Positions 17,645-25,850 of a stretch of DNA of 51,423 bases are shown piece after piece. The position numbers were made by a program, and so were the translations under genes. The stretch lies in IMG/VR virus record IMGVR_UViG_3300043539_001010, positions 1 through 51,423 of that record, one strand, 5' to 3'. Below the pieces are notes generated by a model. That model saw only the letters and a list, made by a program, of their open reading frames with translations, was not told the origin of the DNA and did no database searches. Source of the DNA: a virus. The first letter of the stretch is position 1, and each line of letters begins with the position of its first letter.

Positions 17645-18124
17645 TTACTCAATTATCTTTTAGGCACCCGCCAAACTTGCTCACCGAATTACTAGATAGA
17701 ACATAGAAAGGTGAGAGAATTGCTAAGAAAGCCGCGCACAGGCGACCATTACGTGCCCTTAAACCCTGGTCTACTTGAATCACAGGGGATGGAAGTTCCG
17801 ACATTAGCAACGGAGATATAGTTCACTACCCCACCAGATGAGTTATGGGATATGCCTTCATACAACCCATTTGAACTATAGCAAAAACGAATAACCAAGG
17901 CTAAAGATGGGTTGAGAAAACCCACGTCACGTAGATGAGGTAGCTGTTGTTTACGTGGCCACCGTCAGATTAATAAGACTGAGCTCGAGGTACCGGCTGA
18001 CCGCCTCTGTAATGCTCTACATGCTACTGTGATGCGATGCTTGTACGCAGAACCCTTGGACATTTTAGTTCCACAATTAGAAATGTCCATTGTCCTTTGA
18101 ATTAACCCGAGTTTTTCGGGTTAA
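17645..18124 (+). ncRNA. Candidate large structured non-coding RNA
   Basis: This segment has no usable reading frame, is richer in GC (about 45-52% in lines counted by hand, against roughly 40% nearby) and contains many stems. TATAGTTCA 17817-17825 pairs with TGAACTATA 17872-17880 and encloses ATGGG/CCCAT (17845/17866). Other stems are CTCACC 17680 with GGTGAG 17710, CCCTG 17764 with CAGGG 17783, TGGGTT 17908 with AACCCA 17919, CACGTA 17928 with TACGTG 17952, GAGG-CGG 17987 with CCG-CCTC 18001, an 8-bp GGACATTT/AAATGTCC stem at 18058-18088, and a final 9-bp stem at 18102-18124. A sigma70 promoter lies upstream on the same strand. Phages carry large RNAs of the GOLLD/ROOL kind; membership in any known class is not shown. 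Confidence 0.6.
18102..18124 (+). terminator. Strong stem closing the structured segment
   Basis: TTAACCCGA and TCGGGTTAA form a 9-bp stem with a 5-base loop (GTTTT). The loop is T-rich but no T-run follows, so it is either a terminator-like end or the last RNA helix. Confidence 0.55.
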
Positions 18125-18152
18125 GATGTTCAGCTCCACAACCCGCAGTGAG

Positions 18153-18171
18153 GGCTCCGCTGGCGCGTCGC
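18153..18171 (-). repeat. Shortened variant of the GCGA...GAGCC hairpin
   Basis: The minus strand reads GCGA, CGC, GCCA, GCG, GAGCC: the same flanks as the eight 23-bp elements further right, but with a 3-bp stem and a GCCA loop. It could be a degenerate member. Confidence 0.45.
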
Positions 18172-18273
18172 TATAATAGATTTAATTATTGATTTTAATA
18201 ATTGTAGGAGCATATAAGATTAAATGAATTCTAAAAGATAATGTACCTAATAGATACCTGCTTAAGCCACGCG

Positions 18274-18399
18274 CACATACATTTTTAGATGCATTCGAAC
18301 CCATACATTTTAGCTGTTTCCATTCGCGCACATACATTTTAGCTTTTTACCAGATGCACACATACATTATAAACTCCATATGAACACATACATTATAAC
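18274..18399 (+). repeat. Five iteron-like CATACATT repeats
   Basis: The core CATACATT, mostly preceded by CA and followed by WTA, begins at 18276, 18302, 18331, 18361 and 18387. Spacings are 26, 29, 30 and 26 bp, about two and a half to three helical turns. All are in one orientation. Regular same-strand repeats next to an AT-rich stretch are the usual look of a replication initiator binding array; no initiator gene is adjacent. Confidence 0.7.
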
Positions 18400-18545
18400 T
18401 CTAAAAGATAATTCAATTAATAACTCACATCAATAAGATCATCTATAAGACCATTAATATAAACATCAATAAGATCATTAATAACATCAGTAATAAACAT
18501 CATCTATAAGACAATCATCTTTTAGTAATCGACATCATCTATAAG
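18400..18545. repeat. AT-rich segment with short direct repeats
   Basis: ACATCAATAAGATCAT occurs at 18427 and 18463, and CATCATCTATAAGAC at 18498 and 18533, with further degenerate copies. By eye the stretch is close to three quarters A+T. It has no open frame and could be the easily melted part of an origin. Confidence 0.6.
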
Positions 18546-18760
18546 ACATTCATTGTTACATTATCTTTTAGTATTATCTTTTAGTATTATTCTTTTAAAT
18601 GGATAGCTACGTCTGGAGTTTATTCAATTATCTTTTAGTAACTAATGGATAGCTACGTCTAGTGGTTTCTATTATCTTTTAGTAATGATCATCAGGTGGA
18701 TGGGTTCATTATCTTTTAGTGCATTTCTGTGCGTTCATCCGGTAGTTCATCATCTTTTAG
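18514..18760. repeat. Cluster of seven ATTATCTTTTAG motifs and two 17-bp repeats
   Basis: Copies lie at 18514 (ATC variant), 18560, 18573, 18627, 18671, 18708 and 18749 (ATC variant), all in one orientation. AATGGATAGCTACGTCT is repeated at 18598-18614 and 18644-18660. There is no open frame. This is the densest occurrence of the window-wide 12-bp word. Confidence 0.8.
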
Positions 18761-18802
18761 TGGGTTCTCAAATAAATAGGTTCCGGTTCATCTCGGGTTT
18801 GC

Positions 18803-18810
18803 TATAAATA
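18803..18810 (+). promoter_or_regulatory. Consensus late promoter
   Basis: TATAAATA, identical to the T4 late consensus, 36 bases before the ATG at 18846. A second weaker AATAAATAGG lies at 18771-18780. Confidence 0.8.
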
Positions 18811-18845
18811 CTTGCAATACCCCATTCGAATAAGGAACCCAATCA

Positions 18846-21254
18846 ATGAAAATGTCAGATGTAGACGTCTTAATAGAAAGTACAATCACCGAAGCTCCAG
18901 TTGGTATGTTAAAGCGCGGAGCTCTAAAAGTTGCCAGTAAACTTGGTAGTCAAAAAGCAGCAGGCGCAGAAGTCACTGCAAACATCGCCAATCAGTTAAA
19001 GAAAGATTATTCTCGTTACCTAGGTGTTACTGGTTACGAGCAAGATAAAGAATCACTTGAAGCATTCTTAAATTCAAAAGGTTTATCTGCGGATTCATTG
19101 GATTCTGCCATTTCTTCTGTTTCGGCTGGAAGCCCAACTGGACAAGATTGGCGAATTGATACCGGTCCAAGAACAGGTGCAGCTAATGCAATAGTAGAAC
19201 CAGTTGTTGATATCGGTTCAGCTACAGGTGAAGTACCATCTCTTGATGGTGACAGCCCAATTGAACAAGCCAGAGCTAAACAAATTGCGGCACAACAACG
19301 AGCAGTTCAGCAATTAAGAGGTCAACCAGAACAGCCAACTGAACCAGTTACTAAAACAAATAGATTAGCTGGTATGGGTCAAGGCTACGTGCCACCTATC
19401 GAACCATCAGCTGAACAACCAGAAATTGCACAACCAGAGCCATCTGCTACTGGTGCTCAAGCAGCATCTGCATTGGGTAGATTAAAAACACCACAAAACC
19501 CAATGAAAGGTAGAACTTCTTTAGTTAGTAAGTTAAAAGGTCAGCAAGCAGAACCCGAAGTACCTGCAGCAGAGCCAACTGCTACAAGAGAAAGACCCGG
19601 AATCAGTTCACGTGCTGGTAAAGCAGGAGTTGGCCAACCAAAAGCACCTCAATTCAAATCAGTGAGTGCTATGTCTAAAGCCACTGCTGATACAAAAGCA
19701 GAATTAGATACTAAGTTGAATGCTATTGATGCAGCTAAAGAAGCATTAGCTAAAAGTCCAAGAAGTCAAAAACTAAAAGATGCTTTAAAACAAGCAGAAG
19801 CAGATTATGATTCATTTGTAGCAAGTGAGATCAAGCCAGCTGACCTAAAAGATAAGTTAGCCACCAAAGTTAACCAAATCAAAACAGGTGAAGAACCAAC
19901 CAGTACAAATTCTCCAGTGACAAAACCACAATCAAAATATGGTAAAGGGCTAGCTGCTGTTGGTAGAGCATCTGAAGATCAACGACGAAAACGAAACGCG
20001 GCAATGCCTGCATACAATGCCGCTGCGAACGACTACCTAAATGCCGTGAAAACTGCAAAAACGCAAGATGAAAAAGATGCGGCTACTGCAACTTTTGATG
20101 AGTTTAGAAATAAGTTTATTAAGGATTTTGGGTGGGGAAGTGATCCTACTATAAATGATGTTATAATCCCATACCCAACGATACAGTCAACTACTAAACC
20201 AAGTACTACACAATCTGGGCAGATGGAATTGCCAACTGAAGAACCTACAGCGGCACCTGATGTCGAAAAAGTTCAATCTGCAGTTGACAAAGCACAAGCT
20301 GAGTATGATAAAGTCAATAAAACTGGTATCTCTAAGTCTACTAAAGATAAAAAGTTAAAGGCTTTGAATGCTGCTAAAGCAGAACTTGCTAAAGCCACTG
20401 GTACTGAACCCGAAGTAGTACCTGCTCCAAAACCAGTTACTATGAAATCTCCAGTTTCGGCAGTTAAGAAAGAACAACCTGCTGCAGTTAAAGCAGAACC
20501 TAAAGAAGAGCCAACTGATAAAATCGGTAAACTAACAGCTAAAGCACAGGAACTTGCTACTGCATTCAAACAAGACCCATCTAACAAGGAATTGGGTAAA
20601 CAAGCAATGGATGCTATCTCTGCACTTAAAGCGGCTAAAGAAGCCGATGTAGAACCAGAAGATGAAATGGATTACAAACCATCTTCAATGGGTAGTGAGT
20701 TTAGTAGATTTGCTAAAGCAATGGCACCCGCTAAAACTAAAACTGCATCAAGTGAAGAAGTTCCACCAACTGAAGATGATGAAGATGCTTGGATGGATCA
20801 AGAACCAATACCTAAAGCTAAGAAAGAAAAGGCTGCAAAGAATAAAAAGATGGCATTAGCAGCAAGTGTTGAACATGAGTTCGATTATCTTTTAGCAGAA
20901 GCGGCATTTAGCAATAAACAGATTGATAAAATCATCTTGGCTATTACTCAAGACAATATCCGTAAAGGAATTATCAGTATTCCAGGCGTACCGGCTAGAA
21001 CTCAACCGCAAGCTAGACCTGCTCAAGCACAAGCCCAACGACCAGCTGCTAGTCCATATACTGCTCCATCTACCGGAGGTGCACAATATACGCAACAACG
21101 TGAACAGCCAACTGGTAAAAGTCTTGATTTAACTGATTTTAATGTTGAAAGATTGATTGGTGCAATCAATCATTTGATGAAAAAAGAAGAACTTCAACGA
21201 TACGAAGAAAGACAACTAAAGAAGTTACTAGATGAGTTGAAAACTTTACGTTAA
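18846..21254 (+). CDS. Long Ala/Pro/Lys-rich late protein, function unknown
   Basis: 802-residue low-complexity protein. The first 75 residues look folded (ITEAPVGMLKRGALKVASKLG, IANQLKKDYSRYLGVTGYEQD). They are followed by about 550 residues of Ala/Pro/Glu/Lys/Gln-rich sequence with repeated 'KAELAKA'-type helices, then a more ordered C-terminus (about 660-802) with EHEFDYLLAEAAFSNKQIDKIILAITQ and a charged terminal coil. It is driven by a perfect TATAAATA late promoter, so it is probably a virion or assembly protein. The first ATG (18846) is used, with AAGGAA upstream; ATG at 18852 is possible. A full 12-bp ATTATCTTTTAG word is embedded in the coding sequence at 20884-20895. Confidence 0.8.
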   Translation: MKMSDVDVLIESTITEAPVGMLKRGALKVASKLGSQKAAGAEVTANIANQLKKDYSRYLGVTGYEQDKESLEAFLNSKGLSADSLDSAISSVSAGSPTGQDWRIDTGPRTGAANAIVEPVVDIGSATGEVPSLDGDSPIEQARAKQIAAQQRAVQQLRGQPEQPTEPVTKTNRLAGMGQGYVPPIEPSAEQPEIAQPEPSATGAQAASALGRLKTPQNPMKGRTSLVSKLKGQQAEPEVPAAEPTATRERPGISSRAGKAGVGQPKAPQFKSVSAMSKATADTKAELDTKLNAIDAAKEALAKSPRSQKLKDALKQAEADYDSFVASEIKPADLKDKLATKVNQIKTGEEPTSTNSPVTKPQSKYGKGLAAVGRASEDQRRKRNAAMPAYNAAANDYLNAVKTAKTQDEKDAATATFDEFRNKFIKDFGWGSDPTINDVIIPYPTIQSTTKPSTTQSGQMELPTEEPTAAPDVEKVQSAVDKAQAEYDKVNKTGISKSTKDKKLKALNAAKAELAKATGTEPEVVPAPKPVTMKSPVSAVKKEQPAAVKAEPKEEPTDKIGKLTAKAQELATAFKQDPSNKELGKQAMDAISALKAAKEADVEPEDEMDYKPSSMGSEFSRFAKAMAPAKTKTASSEEVPPTEDDEDAWMDQEPIPKAKKEKAAKNKKMALAASVEHEFDYLLAEAAFSNKQIDKIILAITQDNIRKGIISIPGVPARTQPQARPAQAQAQRPAASPYTAPSTGGAQYTQQREQPTGKSLDLTDFNVERLIGAINHLMKKEELQRYEERQLKKLLDELKTLR

Positions 21255-21260
21255 AACTAA

Positions 21261-21290
21261 AATGCCCTCTATATGAGGGCATTATCTTTT
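21261..21290. terminator. Bidirectional terminator between convergent genes
   Basis: Stem AATGCCCTC / GAGGGCATT with loop TATAT. On the plus strand its T-run comes from an overlapping ATTATCTTTTAG motif (21281-21292); on the minus strand TTTTAG follows. Confidence 0.85.
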
Positions 21291-21294
21291 AGGC

Positions 21295-21573
21295 TTAGAA
21301 GAATGGGAGTCCAGTTTTACTAGTCATTTCAAGATTCTCATTGACAATCTCATTAACAATTTCACGCTCTTCCCAGCTTAGATGCATTGCTTCACTATAA
21401 GAAAGTCCCCTCATATACCAACATGTTTTTAAGGCTTCCTTCTTGATAGCCCGTGCCTCATCGTCTAATTTCTTTACTGCCTGTAAGATCTCCGGCACGG
21501 TTAGGTTTAAGATCTTACTGCGAAAAAATTTGATTGGTCCATCGTCACTGGAAGTAAGTACGGTTCTGAACAT
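21295..21573 (-). CDS. Small tail-assembly protein downstream of gp26
   Basis: 92-residue protein with LDDEARAIKKEALKTCWYMRGLSYSEAMHLSWEEREIVNEIVNENLEMTSKTGLPFF. The CWYMRG...EAM.LS..ER..I...I.EN.E.T...GLPFF pattern recurs after gp26 in distant T4-like phages, where it is sometimes listed as a gp51-like hub assembly factor; by position it might assist the tape measure or hub (inference). The ATG at 21573 gives 67 bases of overlap with gp26 and has no clear ribosome binding site; a later start (GTG near 21498) is possible, so the first 25 residues are uncertain. Confidence 0.72.
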   Translation of the reverse strand: MFRTVLTSSDDGPIKFFRSKILNLTVPEILQAVKKLDDEARAIKKEALKTCWYMRGLSYSEAMHLSWEEREIVNEIVNENLEMTSKTGLPFF

Positions 21574-22367
21574 TCACCACAAGCAACTTCCTGTGCTTTA
21601 ATGTCAATCTTTTCTTTTTGTGCAGATAAATGCTTTGAAATCGTATCAAACACATCAGATGGACAGTTGTTTATGAATTCTTTGATAAAAGAAACATCAG
21701 AGGTCTCACCACTAGGCGTTACAATCTTACTAATACAAGTGGCAACGATATCAACAGTCAAATCAGTTAGTTTCGTAAAACTTTCACTGAATTTAGCCAT
21801 TTTCTCTTCATCTGACATGGTATCATCATTGACAATTGAGAAGATTCGTTGCTGCTCTAACGTCTTAATAGATGTATTAGACATCTCACGATAAGAGAAT
21901 GGTCTTAAATAAACTTCTAAATCACCAACTGTAACTACATCTTGATAATCATAACCATGGTATTGGTCTAACCAACCAGTTAAGTTCATATCAAAACTGT
22001 TTTCTTCTTGGCAATGCGGACATACCGAACCAACTTCCATCGAATCACCAAAGGTAGCAATACGAATGGCAATCAAACAAAAGTCAACATCAATTGTTGG
22101 CATTTGCCATGGATCAATAATAGCAGGAATACAACTCTTGATAACTTCTACTGTACTCTGACCAGATAACAACGCATCTGGCGTTTTAAACATAATCTCG
22201 TCTTTAGCAGTCATTGAGAATACTGGATATTCACCAGATACACTCACATCCAATGACCCAGGTGCATAAAAACGACCACCTGATGGTAATTTAACATAAA
22301 TCTTAGGCTGACGATAATACGCAGCTAAAGGGTTCTTTTTTTCAACTACGGTTTGCGGTTGTTCCAC
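21507..22367 (-). CDS. gp26: Baseplate hub assembly protein gp26
   Basis: 286-residue homologue of T4 gp26 (T4_baseplate family). The sequence has LPSGGRFYAPGSLDVS (about 24-39), TAKDEIMFKTPDALLSG, IPAIIDPWQMPTIDVDFCLIAIRI and a possible zinc site with CPHC (about 120) and CGEC near 264. The open frame extends to 22400, but GTG at 22365-22367 is preferred because GGAGA precedes it by 8 bases and the N-terminus fits the family. A late promoter (CTAAATAC) lies at 22401-22409 on the same strand, divergent from that of the tape measure gene. Confidence 0.85.
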   Translation of the reverse strand: MEQPQTVVEKKNPLAAYYRQPKIYVKLPSGGRFYAPGSLDVSVSGEYPVFSMTAKDEIMFKTPDALLSGQSTVEVIKSCIPAIIDPWQMPTIDVDFCLIAIRIATFGDSMEVGSVCPHCQEENSFDMNLTGWLDQYHGYDYQDVVTVGDLEVYLRPFSYREMSNTSIKTLEQQRIFSIVNDDTMSDEEKMAKFSESFTKLTDLTVDIVATCISKIVTPSGETSDVSFIKEFINNCPSDVFDTISKHLSAQKEKIDIKAQEVACGECSEPYLLPVTMDQSNFFAVRS

Positions 22368-22400
22368 AGGAAAATCTCCGATAAATACTAATAACTGCAC

Positions 22401-22409
22401 GTATTTAGG
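22401..22409 (-). promoter_or_regulatory. Late promoter for gp26
   Basis: The minus strand reads CCTAAATAC, about 34 bases before the GTG start. Confidence 0.65.
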
Positions 22410-22423
22410 TATTGATTTCTTGC

Positions 22424-22433
22424 ACTAAATACC
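22424..22433 (+). promoter_or_regulatory. Late promoter for the tape measure gene
   Basis: ACTAAATACC, 20 bases before the ATG at 22453. It is divergent from the gp26 promoter. Confidence 0.65.
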
Positions 22434-22452
22434 ACTATTTTTGGACTAACTC

Positions 22453-25400
22453 ATGGCAAACGAAGTAATTATTAACATTCCTGGCATCGGCGATGTTGTA
22501 GCGGAAAACGCTGCGACTGAGGCAACCTTACGCGATATTCTTGCTGCTATCAATTCCAATGGCGGAATAAGAGGAGGTGGTGCAGGTAATACAGGTGGTG
22601 GTTCTAATGCTCCAGCAGCACAAACACAAAGTACAATGCTTAAAATGGCTAGTACGATGGCAGGTCTTACGAATAGTTTAGTGAAAATGTCCATCTCAGC
22701 AGGTGGATTGATTAACAAATTTGCACAACTAGATGGTAGTGTTAACTCAGCAGCATATGAAGTTAGATCGTTAGCAAAAGATATACCAATCGTTGGTGGA
22801 TTACTCAATGAATTCGGTAATTCATTAACAGCAGTAGCAAGAGCACAGACTGATTTGATTGGTTCTTACCAAAAAGCAACCGCATCCGGTGCAACATTTG
22901 CTGGTAGTGTGAATGCATTTGCTGCTAACGCGAGCGCAGCGAGTATGACACTTAGTGATTATGCACAGTTTGTCGCGAGCAACGGCGAAGCCTTGCGAGC
23001 CTTGGGTGGTAATACCGAAGAAGGTGCTAGAAGATTCGGAATTCTATCAAAAGCATTGCAGAATTCTAGTAGTGACTTGTATTCATTAGGTTTTTCAACG
23101 AAAGATCTTAATGACGGGTTAGCAAAGTATTCACTTAATCAACAATACCTTGGAAACTTAGGTAAAAAATCAAATACCGATTTAATCGCAGGAACAAAAG
23201 CCTATCTAAAAGAACTAGATATCCTTGCTAAAATCACTGGACAAACCAGAGATCAAAAAGCGGATGAATTAAACAAACTGAACGTAGATGTTCAATTCCG
23301 TGCATTCGTTGATAGTTTAGGTGAACGAGGTGAAATTGCAGGCGGTGCATTATCATCAGCTTTAAGCTCAGTTGGTCCAACCATGAATGGTTTTATCAAA
23401 GACATGGTAACTGCTGGTGTACCAACTACTGAACAAAATGCAACGATGTTCCATGCGTTTTCTCAAACCGCAACGCAAGCAGCCGAGTTCGGTAGAGCAC
23501 TAAAAGATTCTAATGTTTCACAAGATCAACTTGAAAAAATGAAACAACGGATGCTTGAAACCGCAGCAGCCGAAGCTAGAGCATACAAACAAGGTGAAGG
23601 TGCTATCCAAGTATTTGGGGCTGGGTTAGATTCACTAACAACTGCATCCGGTGAAATGGCAAAATACGAAGCGAATGCCAGAAAAGCAGCAGCCGATGCA
23701 CAAGATCCAGTAGTTCAAAAAACAAATCTATTAATAGACGCATATTCCAAATTCCAAACACAAGTAACCGAAGTTGGTAATAAATTTACAACTGTATTAG
23801 CCAATTCAGGTATATTCGACTTACTTATCATGGCTTTCACTAACATCACGAAATTTATTGATAAAGTTAGTGTACCTGCGTTTGATGCCTTGGGTAAAAT
23901 GGTACAAAAAGCAACTAATTGGATTAACGCATCACTTGTTCCTATATTCGATAAACTACTTGGACTTGTTGATTACATACCAAGTATTATGCAAGCAGCA
24001 TTTGGTCCATTAACTACCTTCGTTGAAAATACAGTAAAAGGCTGGGGTGATAAACTCACTGGTTCATTCGATGGTATGAATATTAGTACCGAAGAATTGG
24101 CAAAAACGATAGCAGAATCCCTATCAATAGCAGTCGATAACCTGTATATTGGTATGAAAGAACTTTGGGTCGGTGTACAAATGGGTGCTAACCGAGTACT
24201 TTATTTTGTTGGTACGCTAGACCAAGCGACCGACCAAGTAATCCTCTGGGGTAAACAATTAATCAATTCATTCCAAGAATTAGCAGGTGTTGATAGCGAA
24301 CACCTATTTGGTGAATTGAAAATCGGATTTAAAACACTTAGCCTCTGGTTTACAACTCAACTGGATAGTCTTGGTACCACATTCGCAAGTTTCCAATTAG
24401 GAATGCTCAACGTGGTAAAAATGGTTGACCATGCACTTTATTTGATTGGTAATATCGATGTTAAAGAATATACCAGACGTTCAACTCGAACAGATGCGCA
24501 TATCGCAGAAATAGAAAAAGGTTCATTTAGTGAACAACAAATAGCAGATGCCGCTAAACACAAAGCCGATTACGAAAAACAAAAAGGTTTATGGGATGCT
24601 ATCCGTGTTTTGGATGGTGATATCATCAAAACCAAAATGGCTACTAAAAATGAAGAACTAAAACAAGCACAAAAAGCACTTGATGACGCAAAGAAAAACA
24701 ATGCACCAGCAGAAGCAAAACTCAATGAAAGTTATGCCAAATTAAAAGGTGAACTGGGCGAACTACAAAACGAAATGCAACGGTTGGACGCCACTAGAGC
24801 AGAAGCTATCTCAAATCTGAAACCAAGTAGCGCGGTAAGTGAGTATGAGAAAACTGCCGGTTCTATTAGTTCACAGGCTTCTGCTGCAAATTCAATGGCA
24901 GGCAAAGGTGCAGTATCCGGCTCACAAAGTGCCTATTATAATAAAATGTACAACGCAATCCACGCAGATGCAGTTAAACGAGGATTACCAAACCCAGAAG
25001 TAATTGCAAAATTAGGTGCTGCACAAACTTCACTAGAATCTGGATATGGTACTCGTTTAGTTGGAAATAATGCGTTTGGTATTAAAGGTGTTGGACCAGC
25101 TGGATCTACTAACGCAATGACTACCGAATATGTTAACGGTAAACCAGTTAGAATGATGCAGCAGTTTAAAAAATTCAATGACGTAGCCGAATCAGCAACT
25201 GGGTACCTTGATTTTCTTCTCCAGAACAAACGATATAAAGGTGTACTTGCGTCAACGAACATTGAAGAAGCTATTGCTAGACAAGGACAAACCGGTTATG
25301 CAACAAGTCCAACATACGCTGCCGAATTAAGTAAAATAAATGCAGTTATGTCTCGGTCAGGAAACCCAACCACGCCAGTTTCAAAATCAGTTAATACCAG

Positions 25401-25698
25401 TGCATTGAATGATATAGCTGCAGCAAACAAAGCAAAGCAAGATAATGCCGAGGAAGAAGCACGTACACGTCAGTTTAGAGCAGAAACCGCACTTGCTGAA
25501 GAAAAAGCAGACGCAGATAAGAAAGCATTTACTGATAAACTATCTTCTACCTCACCACTGTCTGATCCAGCAACTGCATTCGACCAGTTACTACAAGAAA
25601 CCAGAACAAGTAATCAACTATTAACGGAATTACTATCAACAAATGAACGTCATGTATCTATAGCTCAAGGGCAAAGTGGTAATCTATATGCACAGTAA
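22453..25698 (+). CDS. gp29: Tail tape measure protein (gp29-like) with C-terminal glucosaminidase domain
   Basis: 1081-residue tape measure. The N-terminus has a Gly/Ala-rich linker (about 37-58), then long helices and hydrophobic stretches (SGGLINKFAQL, IFDLLIMAFTNITKF, LVDYIPSIMQAAFGPL). A coiled coil lies at about 695-780. Residues about 828-960 form a FlgJ-type glucosaminidase domain: KLGAAQTSLESGYGTRLVGNNAFGIKG with the likely catalytic Glu in SLESGYG (about 862), then YKGVLAS and the ARQGQTGYATSPTYAAEL motif. Such domains locally open peptidoglycan during DNA entry, and here would replace the lysozyme missing from gp5. The ribosome binding site is weak (GGACTAACTC). The stretch 22931-23001 has GC-rich palindromes unlike the rest of the gene. 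Confidence 0.88.
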   Translation: MANEVIINIPGIGDVVAENAATEATLRDILAAINSNGGIRGGGAGNTGGGSNAPAAQTQSTMLKMASTMAGLTNSLVKMSISAGGLINKFAQLDGSVNSAAYEVRSLAKDIPIVGGLLNEFGNSLTAVARAQTDLIGSYQKATASGATFAGSVNAFAANASAASMTLSDYAQFVASNGEALRALGGNTEEGARRFGILSKALQNSSSDLYSLGFSTKDLNDGLAKYSLNQQYLGNLGKKSNTDLIAGTKAYLKELDILAKITGQTRDQKADELNKLNVDVQFRAFVDSLGERGEIAGGALSSALSSVGPTMNGFIKDMVTAGVPTTEQNATMFHAFSQTATQAAEFGRALKDSNVSQDQLEKMKQRMLETAAAEARAYKQGEGAIQVFGAGLDSLTTASGEMAKYEANARKAAADAQDPVVQKTNLLIDAYSKFQTQVTEVGNKFTTVLANSGIFDLLIMAFTNITKFIDKVSVPAFDALGKMVQKATNWINASLVPIFDKLLGLVDYIPSIMQAAFGPLTTFVENTVKGWGDKLTGSFDGMNISTEELAKTIAESLSIAVDNLYIGMKELWVGVQMGANRVLYFVGTLDQATDQVILWGKQLINSFQELAGVDSEHLFGELKIGFKTLSLWFTTQLDSLGTTFASFQLGMLNVVKMVDHALYLIGNIDVKEYTRRSTRTDAHIAEIEKGSFSEQQIADAAKHKADYEKQKGLWDAIRVLDGDIIKTKMATKNEELKQAQKALDDAKKNNAPAEAKLNESYAKLKGELGELQNEMQRLDATRAEAISNLKPSSAVSEYEKTAGSISSQASAANSMAGKGAVSGSQSAYYNKMYNAIHADAVKRGLPNPEVIAKLGAAQTSLESGYGTRLVGNNAFGIKGVGPAGSTNAMTTEYVNGKPVRMMQQFKKFNDVAESATGYLDFLLQNKRYKGVLASTNIEEAIARQGQTGYATSPTYAAELSKINAVMSRSGNPTTPVSKSVNTSALNDIAAANKAKQDNAEEEARTRQFRAETALAEEKADADKKAFTDKLSSTSPLSDPATAFDQLLQETRTSNQLLTELLSTNERHVSIAQGQSGNLYAQ

Positions 25699-25755
25699 AA
25701 GATAATAGAATTTAGTTCCGAGTAATGATAAAACGAAATAGATAATATTGGTATA

Positions 25756-25778
25756 GCGAGCACCGCTAGGTGCGAGCC
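25756..25778 (+). repeat. GCGA-N5-GNTA-N5'-GAGCC hairpin 1
   Basis: Flanks GCGA and GAGCC, stem GCACC/GGTGC, loop GCTA. It lies in the 152-bp gap between the tape measure gene and gp20, upstream of the gp20 late promoter. Confidence 0.85.
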
Positions 25779-25810
25779 TAACACAAGTAAAATAACCAAA
25801 ATCCCAAGAC

Positions 25811-25818
25811 ATAAATAG
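25811..25818 (+). promoter_or_regulatory. Late promoter for gp20
   Basis: ATAAATAG preceded by C, 33 bases before the gp20 ATG. Confidence 0.7.
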
Positions 25819-25850
25819 ATGAAACATTCAACAGAATAGGATTAATCTAA

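Noticed and set aside
17645-18180. tRNA or tmRNA genes in the non-coding region
   Set aside because: No cloverleaf with a TTCRANNC T-loop and 7-bp acceptor could be found by eye, and no CCA end; the stems seen have other spacing.
18225-18240. Five-codon open frame after the AATTATT hairpin
   Set aside because: ATG AAT TCT AAA AGA TAA is too short to support as a gene although AGGAG precedes it; it may only overlap the 12-bp motif.
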